Source: Pseudomonas fluorescens (GTDB lineage Bacteria; Pseudomonadota; Gammaproteobacteria; Pseudomonadales; Pseudomonadaceae). From it: a stretch of 62,329 nucleotides of DNA. Of this stretch, positions 17,050-25,198 are shown one piece after another. The stretch spans positions 1-62,329 of the forward strand of contig NZ_KZ478014.1 in the NCBI RefSeq assembly GCF_002837185.1. The letters run 5' to 3'. Below the pieces are notes generated by a model that saw nothing but the letters and a program-made list of their open reading frames with translations, did no database searches and had not been told where the DNA came from. Position numbers and translations under genes: made by a program. Each line of letters begins with the position of its first letter. The stretch's first letter is position 1.

Positions 17050-17072
17050 AGGCGGTGAACCCTTCACCGCCT
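17050..17072 (+). terminator. Stem-loop after the chemoreceptor gene
   Basis: AGGCGGTGAA and TTCACCGCCT form a perfect 10-bp stem with a 3-nt loop, 17 nt after the stop codon. The U-run is missing, but it probably ends the transcript before the next operon. Confidence 0.6.
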
Positions 17073-17149
17073 GATCGCTGCACACCTCACCTCCTCAACA
17101 ACCCCGCACGCTTGCCCGGGATCTTGCCGCTCGCCTATTGCGCTTCTCG

Positions 17150-17168
17150 TATTATGGTATACCATCAT
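17150..17168 (+). promoter_or_regulatory. GntR-box A, operator of the DUF1185 operon
   Basis: The perfect 12-nt palindrome ATGGTATACCAT (17154-17165) lies within GTATTATGGTATACCATCA, 34 nt before the first gene. TTGC at 17138 precedes GTATTA at the same spacing as at 31364. Related sites occur at 22843, 24050, 31201 and 31375, all at promoters of the same gene island. Confidence 0.75.
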
Positions 17169-17198
17169 ACGCAGACCCTCACTTAAACGGAGCAGCCC

Positions 17199-17789
17199 AT
17201 GAGTTTCGAAATCCGCAAGATCGTCAGTTATGTAGAAGAGACCTTTATCGAGGGCGGCAAAGCCTCCGACACGCCTGTGAAAATGGTCGGTCTGGCCGTG
17301 GTGCTGAAAAACCCCTGGCTGGGTCGTGGTTTTGTCGAAGACCTGAAGCCGGAGATCCGCGCCAACTGCTCCGACCTCGGCGCGCTGATGGTCGAGCGCC
17401 TGGTGGGCATCATCGGTGGCGCCGAGAACATCGAGGCCTACGGCAAAGCGGCCGTGGTGGGCGCCGATGGCGAGATCGAGCATGCGAGCGCGATCATCCA
17501 TACCCTGCGCTTCGGCAACCACTACCGTGAAGCGGTCAAGGCCAAGAGCTACCTGAGCTTCACCAACAAGCGCGGCGGCCCGGGTACCTCGATCCAGATT
17601 CCGATGATGCACAAGGACGACGAAGGCCTGCGCTCGCACTACATCACCCTGGAAATGCAGATCGAAGACGCGCCGCGCGCTGACGAAATCGTCGTCGTGC
17701 TGGGCTGCGCCGATGGCGGTCGCCTGCACCCACGGATCGGCAACCGTTACATCGACCTGGAAGAGCTGGCGGCTGAAAAAGCCCAGTAA
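17199..17789 (+). CDS. DUF1185 (amino acid synthesis family) protein
   Basis: A 196-residue protein of the PF06684 family, which has solved structures but no firmly assigned reaction. Family features seen here are the opening IRKIVSYVEETFIEGG, GLAVVLKNPWLGRGFVEDL, GKAAVVGADGEIEHASAIIH and the C-terminal GRLHPRIGNR. It is the first gene of a tight operon with an alpha/beta hydrolase, an aldehyde dehydrogenase and a flavin reductase, under GntR-box A. The family name promises amino acid synthesis, but the setting argues for a catabolic hydrolase or isomerase-like step. I cannot name the substrate. Confidence 0.85.
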   Translation: MSFEIRKIVSYVEETFIEGGKASDTPVKMVGLAVVLKNPWLGRGFVEDLKPEIRANCSDLGALMVERLVGIIGGAENIEAYGKAAVVGADGEIEHASAIIHTLRFGNHYREAVKAKSYLSFTNKRGGPGTSIQIPMMHKDDEGLRSHYITLEMQIEDAPRADEIVVVLGCADGGRLHPRIGNRYIDLEELAAEKAQ

Positions 17790-17828
17790 GCGACACCGGC
17801 CATAAGAAAAAGCATGCAGGAGCGCTCC

Positions 17829-18662
17829 ATGATTCGGCTCACCGCTGAACGCACCCCGGCGGGTACCAGTTACCTGGCGACCGGCCAAGGCCAGCCTGTG
17901 GTTTTGATCCACGGCGTGGGCCTGAACAAAGAAATGTGGGGCGGGCAAATCGTTGGCCTGGCCACGAAATACCATGTAATCAGCTATGACATGCTCGGCC
18001 ATGGCGCCAGCCCGCGCCCAGCCGCCGACACGCCGTTGCTCGGCTATGCGGACCAGTTGCTGGAACTGCTTGACCACCTGCAACTGCCCCAGGCCACGGT
18101 GATCGGATTTTCCATGGGCGGTTTGGTTGCACGGGCGTTTGCCCTGCATTACCCCGACCGTCTCAAAAGCCTGGTGGTACTTAATAGTGTGTTCAACCGC
18201 AGCCCCGAGCAGCGTGCCGGCGTCATAGCGCGCACGGCCCAGGCCGCCGAGCACGGTCCGGATGCGAATGCGCAAGCGGCGCTGTCGCGCTGGTTCAGCC
18301 CTGAATACCAGGCGGCCAACCCGGCGCAGATCGCCGCGTTGCGCCAGACCCTGGCGGGCAACGACCCCCAGGGCTACCTCACCACCTATGAGCTGTTTGC
18401 GACCCAGGACATGTACCGAGCCGACGACCTCAAAGGCTTGCGCGTGCCCACCCTGGTCGCCACCGGCGAACTGGACCCCGGCTCGACGCCGGAAATGGCC
18501 CGACAACTGGCCGACCGTATTCCCGGCGCCACGGTTGCGGTGCTGGCCGAGCAACGGCATATGATGCCGGTGGAATCACCGCGCCTGGTCAATAGCCTGT
18601 TGCTGGGGTTCCTGGACACCGTGTACGCCCAAAACACTCCAATAAAGGGGATCGTTGCATGA
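17829..18662 (+). CDS. Alpha/beta-fold hydrolase
   Basis: A 277-residue alpha/beta hydrolase. Motifs in order: oxyanion-hole HGVG (about residue 29), nucleophile elbow GFSMGG with the catalytic Ser (about residue 97), acid in the TGELDPGST loop and the His in EQRHMMPVE near the C-terminus. The closest functional parallels are RutD-like and 3-oxoadipate-enol-lactonase-like enzymes, which hydrolyse carbamate, amide or ester products of ring cleavage. Start chosen at the ATG behind AGGAGCGCTCC; a frame from 17814 is longer by five residues. The last 4 nt overlap the aldehyde dehydrogenase start (ATGA). Confidence 0.88.
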   Translation: MIRLTAERTPAGTSYLATGQGQPVVLIHGVGLNKEMWGGQIVGLATKYHVISYDMLGHGASPRPAADTPLLGYADQLLELLDHLQLPQATVIGFSMGGLVARAFALHYPDRLKSLVVLNSVFNRSPEQRAGVIARTAQAAEHGPDANAQAALSRWFSPEYQAANPAQIAALRQTLAGNDPQGYLTTYELFATQDMYRADDLKGLRVPTLVATGELDPGSTPEMARQLADRIPGATVAVLAEQRHMMPVESPRLVNSLLLGFLDTVYAQNTPIKGIVA

Positions 18663-20140
18663 CACTCGCACGCTTCCAGATGTGCATCGGCGGTGAATGG
18701 GTCGATGCCCTGTCCGGCAAGACTTTCGACAGCCTCAACCCGGCCCTGGCCGAACCCTGGGCGCAATTGCCCGATGCCGATGAAGCCGACGTGGACCGCG
18801 CCGTACAGGCCGCGCAAACGGCTTTCGAGAGTCCGGTCTGGCGCGGCCTCAGCGCCACGGCACGGGGCAAATTGCTGCGCCGCCTGGGTGACTTGATCGC
18901 CCAGAACATCGAACAACTGGCGCAATTGGAAAGCCGCGACAACGGTAAGCTGATCCGCGAGACCCGTGGCCAGGTCAGCTACCTGCCGGAATTCTTCCAC
19001 TACACCGCAGGCCTGGCCGACAAGCTCGAAGGCGGCACCTTGCCGCTGGACAAACCGGACCTGTTCGCCTACACAGTGCACGAAGCCATGGGCGTGGTCG
19101 CCGCGATCATTCCGTGGAACAGCCCGTTGTACCTGACCGCAATCAAGCTCGCGCCGGCCCTCGCGGCGGGCAATACCATCGTGATCAAACCCTCGGAGCA
19201 CGCCTCGGCAACCATCCTGGAATTGGCGCGCCTGGCCCTCGAAGCCGGGATCCCGCCGGGCGTGGTCAACGTGGTGACCGGCTACGGCCCGAGTACCGGC
19301 GCCGCCCTCACCCGCCATCCGCAGGTGCGCAAGATCGCTTTCACCGGCGGTGCGGCCACCGCACGGCATGTGGTGCGCAGCAGTGCGGAGAACTTCGCCA
19401 AGCTGTCGCTGGAACTGGGTGGCAAGTCACCGAATATCATTTTTGCCGACGCCGACCTCGACAGCGCCATCAACGGTGCGATTGCCGGGATCTATGCGGC
19501 GTCCGGGCAGAGTTGCGTGTCCGGTTCGCGCCTGCTGGTGCAGGATGAAATCTACGACGAATTCGTCGAGCGCCTGGTGGCACGTGCCGAGCGCATCCGC
19601 ATCGGCAACCCTCTGGACGATGCCAGCGAAATGGGCCCCATGGCCACCGCCCAGCAGTTGGCCGTGGTCGAAGGGCTGGTGGCGGACGCCATCGCCGAAG
19701 GCGCACGCCTGCGCACTGGTGGCAAGCGCCCGCAGAACCTCGGTGAGGGCTGGTTCTATGAGCCGACATTGTTTGAGTGCGACGCCAACTCAATGAAAAT
19801 CATGCAGGAAGAAGTGTTCGGCCCGGTGGCTTCGGTGATCCGTTTCAAGGACGAAGCCCAAGCGCTGGCGATTGCCAACGACTCGCAGTTCGGCCTTGCC
19901 GCCGGCATCTGGACCCGCGACCTGGGCCGTGCCCATCGACTGGCCCGGGACGTGCGCTCGGGGATCATCTGGGTCAACACCTACCGCGCCGTCTCGGCCA
20001 TGGCGCCCATCGGCGGCTTCAAGAACAGTGGCTACGGACGCGAAAGCGGCATCGATTCGGTGCTGGCCTACACCGAGCTGAAGACGGTGTGGATCAACCT
20101 ATCCCAGGCGCCCATGCCTGATCCCTTTGTGATGCGTTAA
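18659..20140 (+). CDS. NAD(P)-dependent aldehyde dehydrogenase
   Basis: A 493-residue aldehyde dehydrogenase with an intact active site: Asn in IIPWNSPL, Glu in LELGGKSPNI (about residue 251) and Cys in ASGQSCVSGSR (about residue 285). The C-terminal GGFKNSGYGRESG is typical of the broad-substrate ALDH family. In this operon it probably oxidises a semialdehyde released by ring opening and hydrolysis (inferred). It overlaps the hydrolase gene by 4 nt and lies 12 nt before the flavin reductase, so all are co-transcribed. Confidence 0.92.
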   Translation: MTLARFQMCIGGEWVDALSGKTFDSLNPALAEPWAQLPDADEADVDRAVQAAQTAFESPVWRGLSATARGKLLRRLGDLIAQNIEQLAQLESRDNGKLIRETRGQVSYLPEFFHYTAGLADKLEGGTLPLDKPDLFAYTVHEAMGVVAAIIPWNSPLYLTAIKLAPALAAGNTIVIKPSEHASATILELARLALEAGIPPGVVNVVTGYGPSTGAALTRHPQVRKIAFTGGAATARHVVRSSAENFAKLSLELGGKSPNIIFADADLDSAINGAIAGIYAASGQSCVSGSRLLVQDEIYDEFVERLVARAERIRIGNPLDDASEMGPMATAQQLAVVEGLVADAIAEGARLRTGGKRPQNLGEGWFYEPTLFECDANSMKIMQEEVFGPVASVIRFKDEAQALAIANDSQFGLAAGIWTRDLGRAHRLARDVRSGIIWVNTYRAVSAMAPIGGFKNSGYGRESGIDSVLAYTELKTVWINLSQAPMPDPFVMR

Positions 20141-20152
20141 GAGGCCACACCC

Positions 20153-20638
20153 ATGATCGAACCCGGCATTTACAAAGACGTCATGAGCTCGTTTCCTTCG
20201 GGCGTCACGGTGGTCACCACCCTCGACCCGGACGGCGGCATCGTCGGCATTACCGCCAGCGCATTCAGTGCGCTGTCGATCGACCCGGCCCTGGTGCTGT
20301 TCTGCCCCAACTACGCATCGGACACCTACCCGATCCTGCGCGACAGCAAGCGCTTCGCGATCCACCTGCTGTCCGCCGGCCAGACCGCCGAAGCCTATGC
20401 CTTCGCCAGCAAAGGCAAGGAAAAGGCCAAGGGCATCGAGTGGCACCTGAGCGACTTGGGCAACCCGCTGCTGGCCAACGCCACGGCCATCATCGAGTGC
20501 GAGTTGTGGCGCGAATACGACGGCGGCGACCACGCGATCATTGTCGGCGCGGTGAAGAACCTGATCCTGCCCACACAGCCGGTCACGCCGATGATCTATC
20601 ACAAAGGCAAGCTGGGCCCGCTGCCGACCCTGGCCTGA
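20153..20638 (+). CDS. Flavin reductase (HpaC/RutF-type), copy 1
   Basis: A 161-residue flavin-reductase-like split-barrel protein. SSFPSGVTVVTT near the N-terminus, GITASAFSALSIDPALVLFC and the late GGDHAIIVGAV with the conserved His are the family signature for FMN binding and NAD(P)H use. It supplies reduced flavin to a partner monooxygenase. No monooxygenase lies in this operon, but a paralogue about 73% identical by eye precedes a luciferase-like monooxygenase at 31981. The shared upstream operators suggest both reductases serve the same pathway. Confidence 0.9.
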   Translation: MIEPGIYKDVMSSFPSGVTVVTTLDPDGGIVGITASAFSALSIDPALVLFCPNYASDTYPILRDSKRFAIHLLSAGQTAEAYAFASKGKEKAKGIEWHLSDLGNPLLANATAIIECELWREYDGGDHAIIVGAVKNLILPTQPVTPMIYHKGKLGPLPTLA

Positions 20639-20651
20639 GGAGCGCTGAACC

Positions 20652-21041
20652 ATGAGCAACGACAAATATGCACAAGGCCTGAAAATCCGTACGCAGGTCT
20701 TGGGTGAAGCCTACGTACAGCGTTCAATCGACAATGCCGATGACTTCACCCGACCACTGCAGGAGATGGTCACCGAGTACTGCTGGGGCCATGTGTGGGG
20801 CCGGGAGGGTTTGTCGCTTAAGGAACGCAGCATGATAAACTTGGCAATGATTTCGGCCCTCAATCGGCCTCACGAACTCAAGCTGCACGTGCGCGGCGCC
20901 TTGCGCAACGGGCTGAGTCGTGAACAAATACGCGAAATTCTGCTTCAGGTCGGCATTTATTGCGGGGTTCCCGCCGCCGTGGACAGCTTCCGGCTGGCCC
21001 GTGAAGCCTTCGCGCAAGCCGATGCCGAGGCCTCCAGTTAA
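20652..21041 (+). CDS. Carboxymuconolactone decarboxylase (CMD)-family protein
   Basis: A 129-residue member of the CMD family, similar in length to PcaC. It has the motif EYCWGHVWGREGLSLKERSM, then HVRGALRNGLSREQIREILLQ and GVPAAVDSFRLA. True AhpD-type proteins carry a CxxC redox pair here; it is absent, so a peroxidase role is unlikely and a decarboxylase or isomerase-like role is more plausible. It sits between the flavin reductase and the GntR regulator in the same operon. The reaction is unknown. Confidence 0.85.
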   Translation: MSNDKYAQGLKIRTQVLGEAYVQRSIDNADDFTRPLQEMVTEYCWGHVWGREGLSLKERSMINLAMISALNRPHELKLHVRGALRNGLSREQIREILLQVGIYCGVPAAVDSFRLAREAFAQADAEASS

Positions 21042-21064
21042 CCGCTACATTCAGAGCAAACCCC

Positions 21065-21817
21065 ATGAAACGCGCGCCCCTCGACGACAGCTTCAAGGTC
21101 AATCACAACCCGGTCACCCTGCGCGAAATCGTGCTGGAGAAACTGCGCAGCGCCATCATGAATTTCCAGCTGCTGCCCGGTGACCGCCTGGTGGAGCGCG
21201 ACCTGTGCGACCGCCTTGGCGTCAGCCGCACGTCGGTGCGCGAAGCGTTGCGCCACCTGGAGTCCGAAGGCCTGGTGGAATTCGCCGATGCAAAGGGCCC
21301 GCAGGTGGCGATCATCACCCTGGCCGATGCCGTCGATATCTATGAACTGCGCTGCGTGCTCGAAGGCTTGATCGTGCAGCTGTTCACCCTGCGCGCCAAG
21401 GCCAAGGACATCAAGGCCCTGGAAAAAGCCCTCGAGGAAAACCGCAAGGCCCTCAAGGAAGGCGAACTGCAGCAAGTGATCGACTCCGTGCAGGGCTTCT
21501 ACGATGTGTTGCTCGAAGGCTCCGGCAACCACGTGGCCGCCACGCAATTGCGCCAGTTGCAGGCGCGCATCAGCTACCTGCGCGCAACCTCGGTGTCCCA
21601 GCAGAACCGGCGTGGCGCCAGCAACCAGGAAATGGAACGCATGGTCCAGGCGATCAAGAGCGGCGACCCCCTTGCCGCCCACCAGGCCTGCGTCGATCAC
21701 GTGCGTGCGGCGGCAGCCGTGGCCCTGGATTACCTCAAGCGCAAACAGGAAGAAACCGGCAAGCTCCCCGAGATAACCCTGCCCATCGCGCTCAAAGAAC
21801 CGCGCATAGGTCACTGA
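21065..21817 (+). CDS. GntR-family (FCD-type) regulator, probable master of the 17-33 kb regulon
   Basis: A 250-residue regulator. The winged helix is at about 15-80 (REIVLEKLRSAIMNFQLLPG, then DLCDRLGVSRTSVREALRHL), followed by a helical FCD domain with ELRCVLEG and the late HQACVDHVRAAA, including conserved His and Asp ligand residues. FCD proteins bind short palindromes as dimers, and their sites often read TGGTNNACCA. Five GGTATACC or GGTATTCC palindromes of just that style stand at promoters of this island (17150, 22843, 24050, 31201, 31375). I therefore infer it controls them all. It lies 23 nt after the CMD gene and 2 nt before the Nudix gene. Confidence 0.9.
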   Translation: MKRAPLDDSFKVNHNPVTLREIVLEKLRSAIMNFQLLPGDRLVERDLCDRLGVSRTSVREALRHLESEGLVEFADAKGPQVAIITLADAVDIYELRCVLEGLIVQLFTLRAKAKDIKALEKALEENRKALKEGELQQVIDSVQGFYDVLLEGSGNHVAATQLRQLQARISYLRATSVSQQNRRGASNQEMERMVQAIKSGDPLAAHQACVDHVRAAAAVALDYLKRKQEETGKLPEITLPIALKEPRIGH

Positions 21818-21819
21818 CC

Positions 21820-22383
21820 GTGCCCAGCCCCAGCTTCTGCCCGACCTGCGGCGGCCGTGACCTTAGTCATCAGCTGCCACCGGGCGACACCCACGAGCGC
21901 CTGATGTGCCGGGGCTGCGGCTACATCCACTATATCAACCCCAAGATCATCGCCGGATGCATCATCGAGCAGGACGGCAAATACCTGCTGTGCCAGCGCG
22001 CAATCCCTCCGCGCCCCGGCACCTGGACGCTGCCGGCGGGCTTCATGGAAGGTGGCGAAACCACCGAAGAAGCGGCGTTGCGCGAAGTCTGGGAAGAAAC
22101 CGGTGTGCGCGCCGAGATCGTGTCGCCCTACTCGATCTTCAGCGTGCCGAAGATCAGCGAGGTGTACATCATCTTCCGTGCCATCGCGCTGGAGACCACC
22201 GGCCAGTTCGGCCCGGAAACCCTGGCCTACACATTCTTCGCCCCCGAAAACATCCCCTGGGACAGCATCTACTACCCGGCGATCCGGCAGATCCTGGAGC
22301 GCTATATCGAAGAGCGCCAGGCGGGGGTGTACGGCATCTATATGGGGAATGATGACAGCGGCAAGATTCACTTCATGCGCTGA
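21820..22383 (+). CDS. Nudix hydrolase with N-terminal zinc ribbon
   Basis: A 187-residue protein. Cysteines 7, 10, 30 and 33 form a zinc ribbon, and the full Nudix box GX5EX7REVWEETGV is intact (from GFMEGGE onward), so it should cleave a nucleoside diphosphate linkage. The ribbon-plus-Nudix layout resembles NudC-like NADH pyrophosphatases but is shorter. The start is a GTG 2 nt after the GntR stop. Conserved pathway membership would suggest a nucleotide or cofactor (FAD, NADH) housekeeping role, but this is a guess. It is the last gene before a REP pair, so probably ends the operon. Confidence 0.85.
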   Translation: MPSPSFCPTCGGRDLSHQLPPGDTHERLMCRGCGYIHYINPKIIAGCIIEQDGKYLLCQRAIPPRPGTWTLPAGFMEGGETTEEAALREVWEETGVRAEIVSPYSIFSVPKISEVYIIFRAIALETTGQFGPETLAYTFFAPENIPWDSIYYPAIRQILERYIEERQAGVYGIYMGNDDSGKIHFMR

Positions 22384-22405
22384 TCTTCAGCCCAGAATCA
22401 GTTCA

Positions 22406-22500
22406 AAATGTGGGAGGGGGCTTGCCCCCGATAGCGGCCTGTCAGTCAGCTTGTTTATAACTGACCCACCGCCATCGGGGGCAAGCCCCCTCCCACATTT
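22406..22500. repeat. REP pair (BIME), GTGGGAGGGGGCTTGC family
   Basis: Inverted copies of AAATGTGGGAGGGGGCTTGC flank GTCAGTCAG-type spacer sequence. The pair lies between two convergent genes and may act as a bidirectional transcript end. Confidence 0.9.
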
Positions 22501-22524
22501 GGACCACACTCGGTCTCGTGTGGC

Positions 22525-22818
22525 CTAGGATGCCAGCCCTTCCACGATTATGATCTGCGCCTCCCCCACCCCCGCTCTGTGCCCCTTCGCCTCCTGATAT
22601 TCAGCAGACTCATAGCACGCCACCGCCTGCTCGTAGCTATCAAACTCAATCACCACATTGCGCTGCCGTGCCGGCCCGCCTTCCAGCGCCTCACTGCGCC
22701 CGCCCCTGGCCAGAAATCGTCCGCCGAACTTCGCAAACGCCGCCGGGGCGCGCTGGGTGTACTGGGTGTATTGCTCTGCATCGGACACGTCCACATGGGC
22801 AATCCAATAGGCCTTCAT
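22525..22818 (-). CDS. DUF1330 family protein
   Basis: A 97-residue dimeric alpha+beta-barrel type protein of the DUF1330 family, with MKAYWIAHVDVSD at the start, GGRFLARGGRSEALEG in the middle and VVIEFDSYEQAVACYESAEYQ near the end, the family's core. The biochemical function is unknown. Its start, preceded by GAGGATGTCTCG, faces the RibB paralogue across 69 nt that contain one copy of the shared palindrome. It is thus probably part of the same regulon, and a small-molecule isomerase or monooxygenase-like role would suit a catabolic setting. Confidence 0.88.
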   Translation of the reverse strand: MKAYWIAHVDVSDAEQYTQYTQRAPAAFAKFGGRFLARGGRSEALEGGPARQRNVVIEFDSYEQAVACYESAEYQEAKGHRAGVGEAQIIIVEGLAS

Positions 22819-22842
22819 CGAGACATCCTCTTGTTTGGAATT

Positions 22843-22860
22843 TGTGGTATACCATAATAC
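22843..22860. promoter_or_regulatory. GntR-box B between the DUF1330 and RibB-like genes
   Basis: TGGTATACCA (22845-22854) is a perfect 10-nt palindrome; on the minus strand it reads GTATTATGGTATACCAC, matching box A at all but the last position. One site could control both divergent genes. Confidence 0.75.
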
Positions 22861-22887
22861 ATACAACCAACAAGCAGAGCACTCCCC

Positions 22888-23994
22888 ATGCCCTTCAACA
22901 ACATCGCAGACATCATCGAAGACTACCGCCAGGGCAAGATGGTGCTTCTGGTGGACGACGAAGACCGGGAAAACGAAGGCGACCTGCTGCTGCCTGCGGC
23001 GTGTTGCACCGCCGAGACTATCAGCTTCATGGCCCGCGAGGCCCGTGGCCTGATCTGCCTGACCCTCACCGATGAACATTGCCAACGCCTGGGCCTGGAG
23101 CAGATGGTGCCCAGCAATGGCAGCGTGTTCAGCACTGCGTTTACCGTGTCCATCGAAGCCGCCACCGGCGTGACCACCGGCATCTCCGCCGCCGATCGCG
23201 CACGCACCGTTGCGGCGGCTGTGGACATCAACGCGGGGCCCGCCGATATTGTGCAGCCAGGGCATATCTTCCCGTTGCGCGCCCGGGATGGTGGTGTGCT
23301 GACCCGCGCCGGCCACACCGAAGCCGGTTGCGACCTGGCGCGCCTGGCCGGGCACACACCGGCCTCGGTGATTGTCGAAGTGATGAACGACGACGGCACC
23401 ATGGCCCGCCGTCCCGAGCTGGAAGCCTTTGCCCGCAAGCACGGGATCAAGATCGGCACCATCGCCGACCTGATCCACTACCGCCTCAGCACCGAACGCA
23501 CCGTGGTACGCATCGGCGAACGCGACCTGCCCACGGTGCACGGCATCTTCCGCCTGATCACCTTTGAAGACCGCATCGACGGCGGCGTGCACATGGCCAT
23601 GGTCATGGGCCAACTGCGCCGCGATGAACCGGCGCTGGTGCGTGTGCATGTAATCGACCCGCTGCGCGACCTGGTCGGCGCCGACTACAGCGGGCCGTCC
23701 AACTGGACCTTGTGGGCCGCCCTGCAACGCGTGGCGGCAGAGGGCTGCGGCGTGGTGGTGGTGCTGGCCAACCATGAATCGTCCCAGGCACTGCTCGAAC
23801 GCGTACCGCAGTTGACCCAGGCGCCACGTCAGTTCAGCCGCTCCCAATCACGGATTTACTCGGAAGTGGGTACCGGCGCGCAGATATTGCAGGATCTGGG
23901 CGTGGGCAAACTGCGCCACCTCGGACCACCGCTGAAATACGCAGGCTTGACCGGTTACGACCTGGAAGTCGTGGAAAGCATCCCCTTCATCTGA
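22888..23994 (+). CDS. 3,4-dihydroxy-2-butanone-4-phosphate synthase with degenerate GTP cyclohydrolase II domain
   Basis: A 368-residue RibBA-layout protein. The N-terminal domain (about 1-205) is an intact RibB: VDDEDRENEGDL, TRAGHTEAGCDLARLAG and NDDGTMARRPEL carry the acidic and His catalytic residues. The C-terminal GTP-cyclohydrolase-II-like half (about 208-368) lacks the SEC...RCDCG zinc-site cysteines, which are replaced by IDPLRDLVGADYSGPSNW. It should therefore only make the four-carbon riboflavin precursor. The gene has its own GntR-box, so it looks like a pathway-dedicated paralogue that raises flavin supply for the two reductases and the luciferase-like monooxygenase nearby (inferred). 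Confidence 0.88.
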   Translation: MPFNNIADIIEDYRQGKMVLLVDDEDRENEGDLLLPAACCTAETISFMAREARGLICLTLTDEHCQRLGLEQMVPSNGSVFSTAFTVSIEAATGVTTGISAADRARTVAAAVDINAGPADIVQPGHIFPLRARDGGVLTRAGHTEAGCDLARLAGHTPASVIVEVMNDDGTMARRPELEAFARKHGIKIGTIADLIHYRLSTERTVVRIGERDLPTVHGIFRLITFEDRIDGGVHMAMVMGQLRRDEPALVRVHVIDPLRDLVGADYSGPSNWTLWAALQRVAAEGCGVVVVLANHESSQALLERVPQLTQAPRQFSRSQSRIYSEVGTGAQILQDLGVGKLRHLGPPLKYAGLTGYDLEVVESIPFI

Positions 23995-24048
23995 GGTGAG
24001 AAACCCAGCGCCGGCGGATAGCCGGTATGGCAAAGTGCTTGCGCAAAG

Positions 24049-24077
24049 TTTGGAATACCATAATATGATATTCCATG
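24049..24077. promoter_or_regulatory. GntR-box C upstream of the polyamine-type ABC operon
   Basis: TTGGAATACCATAATATG (24050-24067) is, on the other strand, an exact 18-nt match to the box at 31201. ATGATATTCCATGG follows directly (24066-24079) and may be a second half-site. It lies about 105 nt before the binding-protein start. Confidence 0.7.
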
Positions 24078-24172
24078 GTCCGGACACCCCCAATAAGTGG
24101 TCCGGACCGACTGCTCCCGATAGGCGGGCACTCCAAAGCCCCGCTCATAAACACAACAATGAGGGCGTAAAC

Positions 24173-25198
24173 ATGGTGTTGAACAAAGGTACAACCGCGC
24201 TGCTGTTCGCGGGATTGTTGAGCGTGGCCTCCCACGCGGCCATGGCAGCCGAAAGCGTCAATTTCGTCAGCTGGGGCGGCAGCACCCAGGATGCGCAGAA
24301 GCAGGCGTGGGCCGATCCTTTCAGCAAGGCCAGCGGCATCACCGTGGTCCAGGATGGCCCCACCGACTACGGCAAACTCAAGGCCATGGTTGAAAGCGGC
24401 AACGTACAGTGGGACGTGGTGGATGTCGAAGCCGACTTCGCACTGCGCGCCGCCGCCGAAGGCCTGCTCGAGCCCCTCGACTTCTCGGTGATCCAGCGCG
24501 ACAAGATCGACCCGCGCTTCGTCTCCGACCATGGCGTCGGCTCATTCTTCTTCTCCTTCGTGCTCGGCTATAACGAAGGCAAGCTCGGCGCCGGCAAACC
24601 GCAGGACTGGAGCGCCTTGTTCGACACCAAGACCTACCCCGGCAAACGCGCCCTCTACAAATGGCCAAGCCCAGGCGTGCTCGAACTGGCGCTGCTGGCC
24701 GACGGTGTTGCAGCCGACAAGCTCTACCCCCTGGACCTGGACCGCGCCTTCAACAAACTCGACACGATCAAGAAAGACATCGTCTGGTGGGGCGGCGGCG
24801 CGCAGTCGCAACAGTTGCTGGCCTCCGGCGAAGTCAGCATGGGCCAGTTCTGGAACGGTCGCATTCACGCCTTGCAGGAAGATGGCGCACCGGTGGGCGT
24901 GAGCTGGAAGCAGAACCTGGTGATGGCCGACATTCTCGTGGTGCCTAAAGGCTCGAAAAACAAAGCGGCCGCGATGAAATTCCTGGCCAATGCCAGCAGC
25001 GCCAAGGGCCAGGCGGATTTCTCCAACCTGACCGCCTACGCTCCGGTGAATATCGACAGCGTGCAGCGCCTGGATTCAGTCCTGGCGCCCAACCTGCCGA
25101 CGGCCTACGCCAAGGACCAGATCACCCTCGATTTCGCCTACTGGGCCAAGAACGGCCAAGCCATTGCGACACGGTGGAATGAATGGCTAGTCAAATGA
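24173..25198 (+). CDS. Polyamine-type ABC transporter, periplasmic binding protein
   Basis: A 341-residue binding protein of the PotD/PotF class. A signal peptide with cleavage near AMAAES precedes the mature start VNFVSWGGSTQDAQKQAWADPF. QDGPTDYGKLKAMVESG, the VDVEADFALRAAAEGLLEP segment and GQFWNGRIHALQEDGAPVG follow the fold's hinge order. Such proteins bind polyamines or other small charged compounds. Start set at the ATG behind GAGGGCGTAAAC. With two permeases and an ATPase it makes a full importer. Because box C stands upstream, the cargo is probably the substrate of the regulon rather than a housekeeping polyamine (inferred). Confidence 0.88.
   Translation: MVLNKGTTALLFAGLLSVASHAAMAAESVNFVSWGGSTQDAQKQAWADPFSKASGITVVQDGPTDYGKLKAMVESGNVQWDVVDVEADFALRAAAEGLLEPLDFSVIQRDKIDPRFVSDHGVGSFFFSFVLGYNEGKLGAGKPQDWSALFDTKTYPGKRALYKWPSPGVLELALLADGVAADKLYPLDLDRAFNKLDTIKKDIVWWGGGAQSQQLLASGEVSMGQFWNGRIHALQEDGAPVGVSWKQNLVMADILVVPKGSKNKAAAMKFLANASSAKGQADFSNLTAYAPVNIDSVQRLDSVLAPNLPTAYAKDQITLDFAYWAKNGQAIATRWNEWLVK

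Noticed and set aside
20652..21041. AhpD-type alkylhydroperoxidase assignment for the CMD protein
   Set aside because: The redox CxxC pair of AhpD is absent.
17199..24000. A standard Rut (uracil) operon
   Set aside because: RutB amidohydrolase, RutC (RidA family) and RutE are missing, and DUF1185, CMD, Nudix and RibB genes are extra, so the island is related only in logic.
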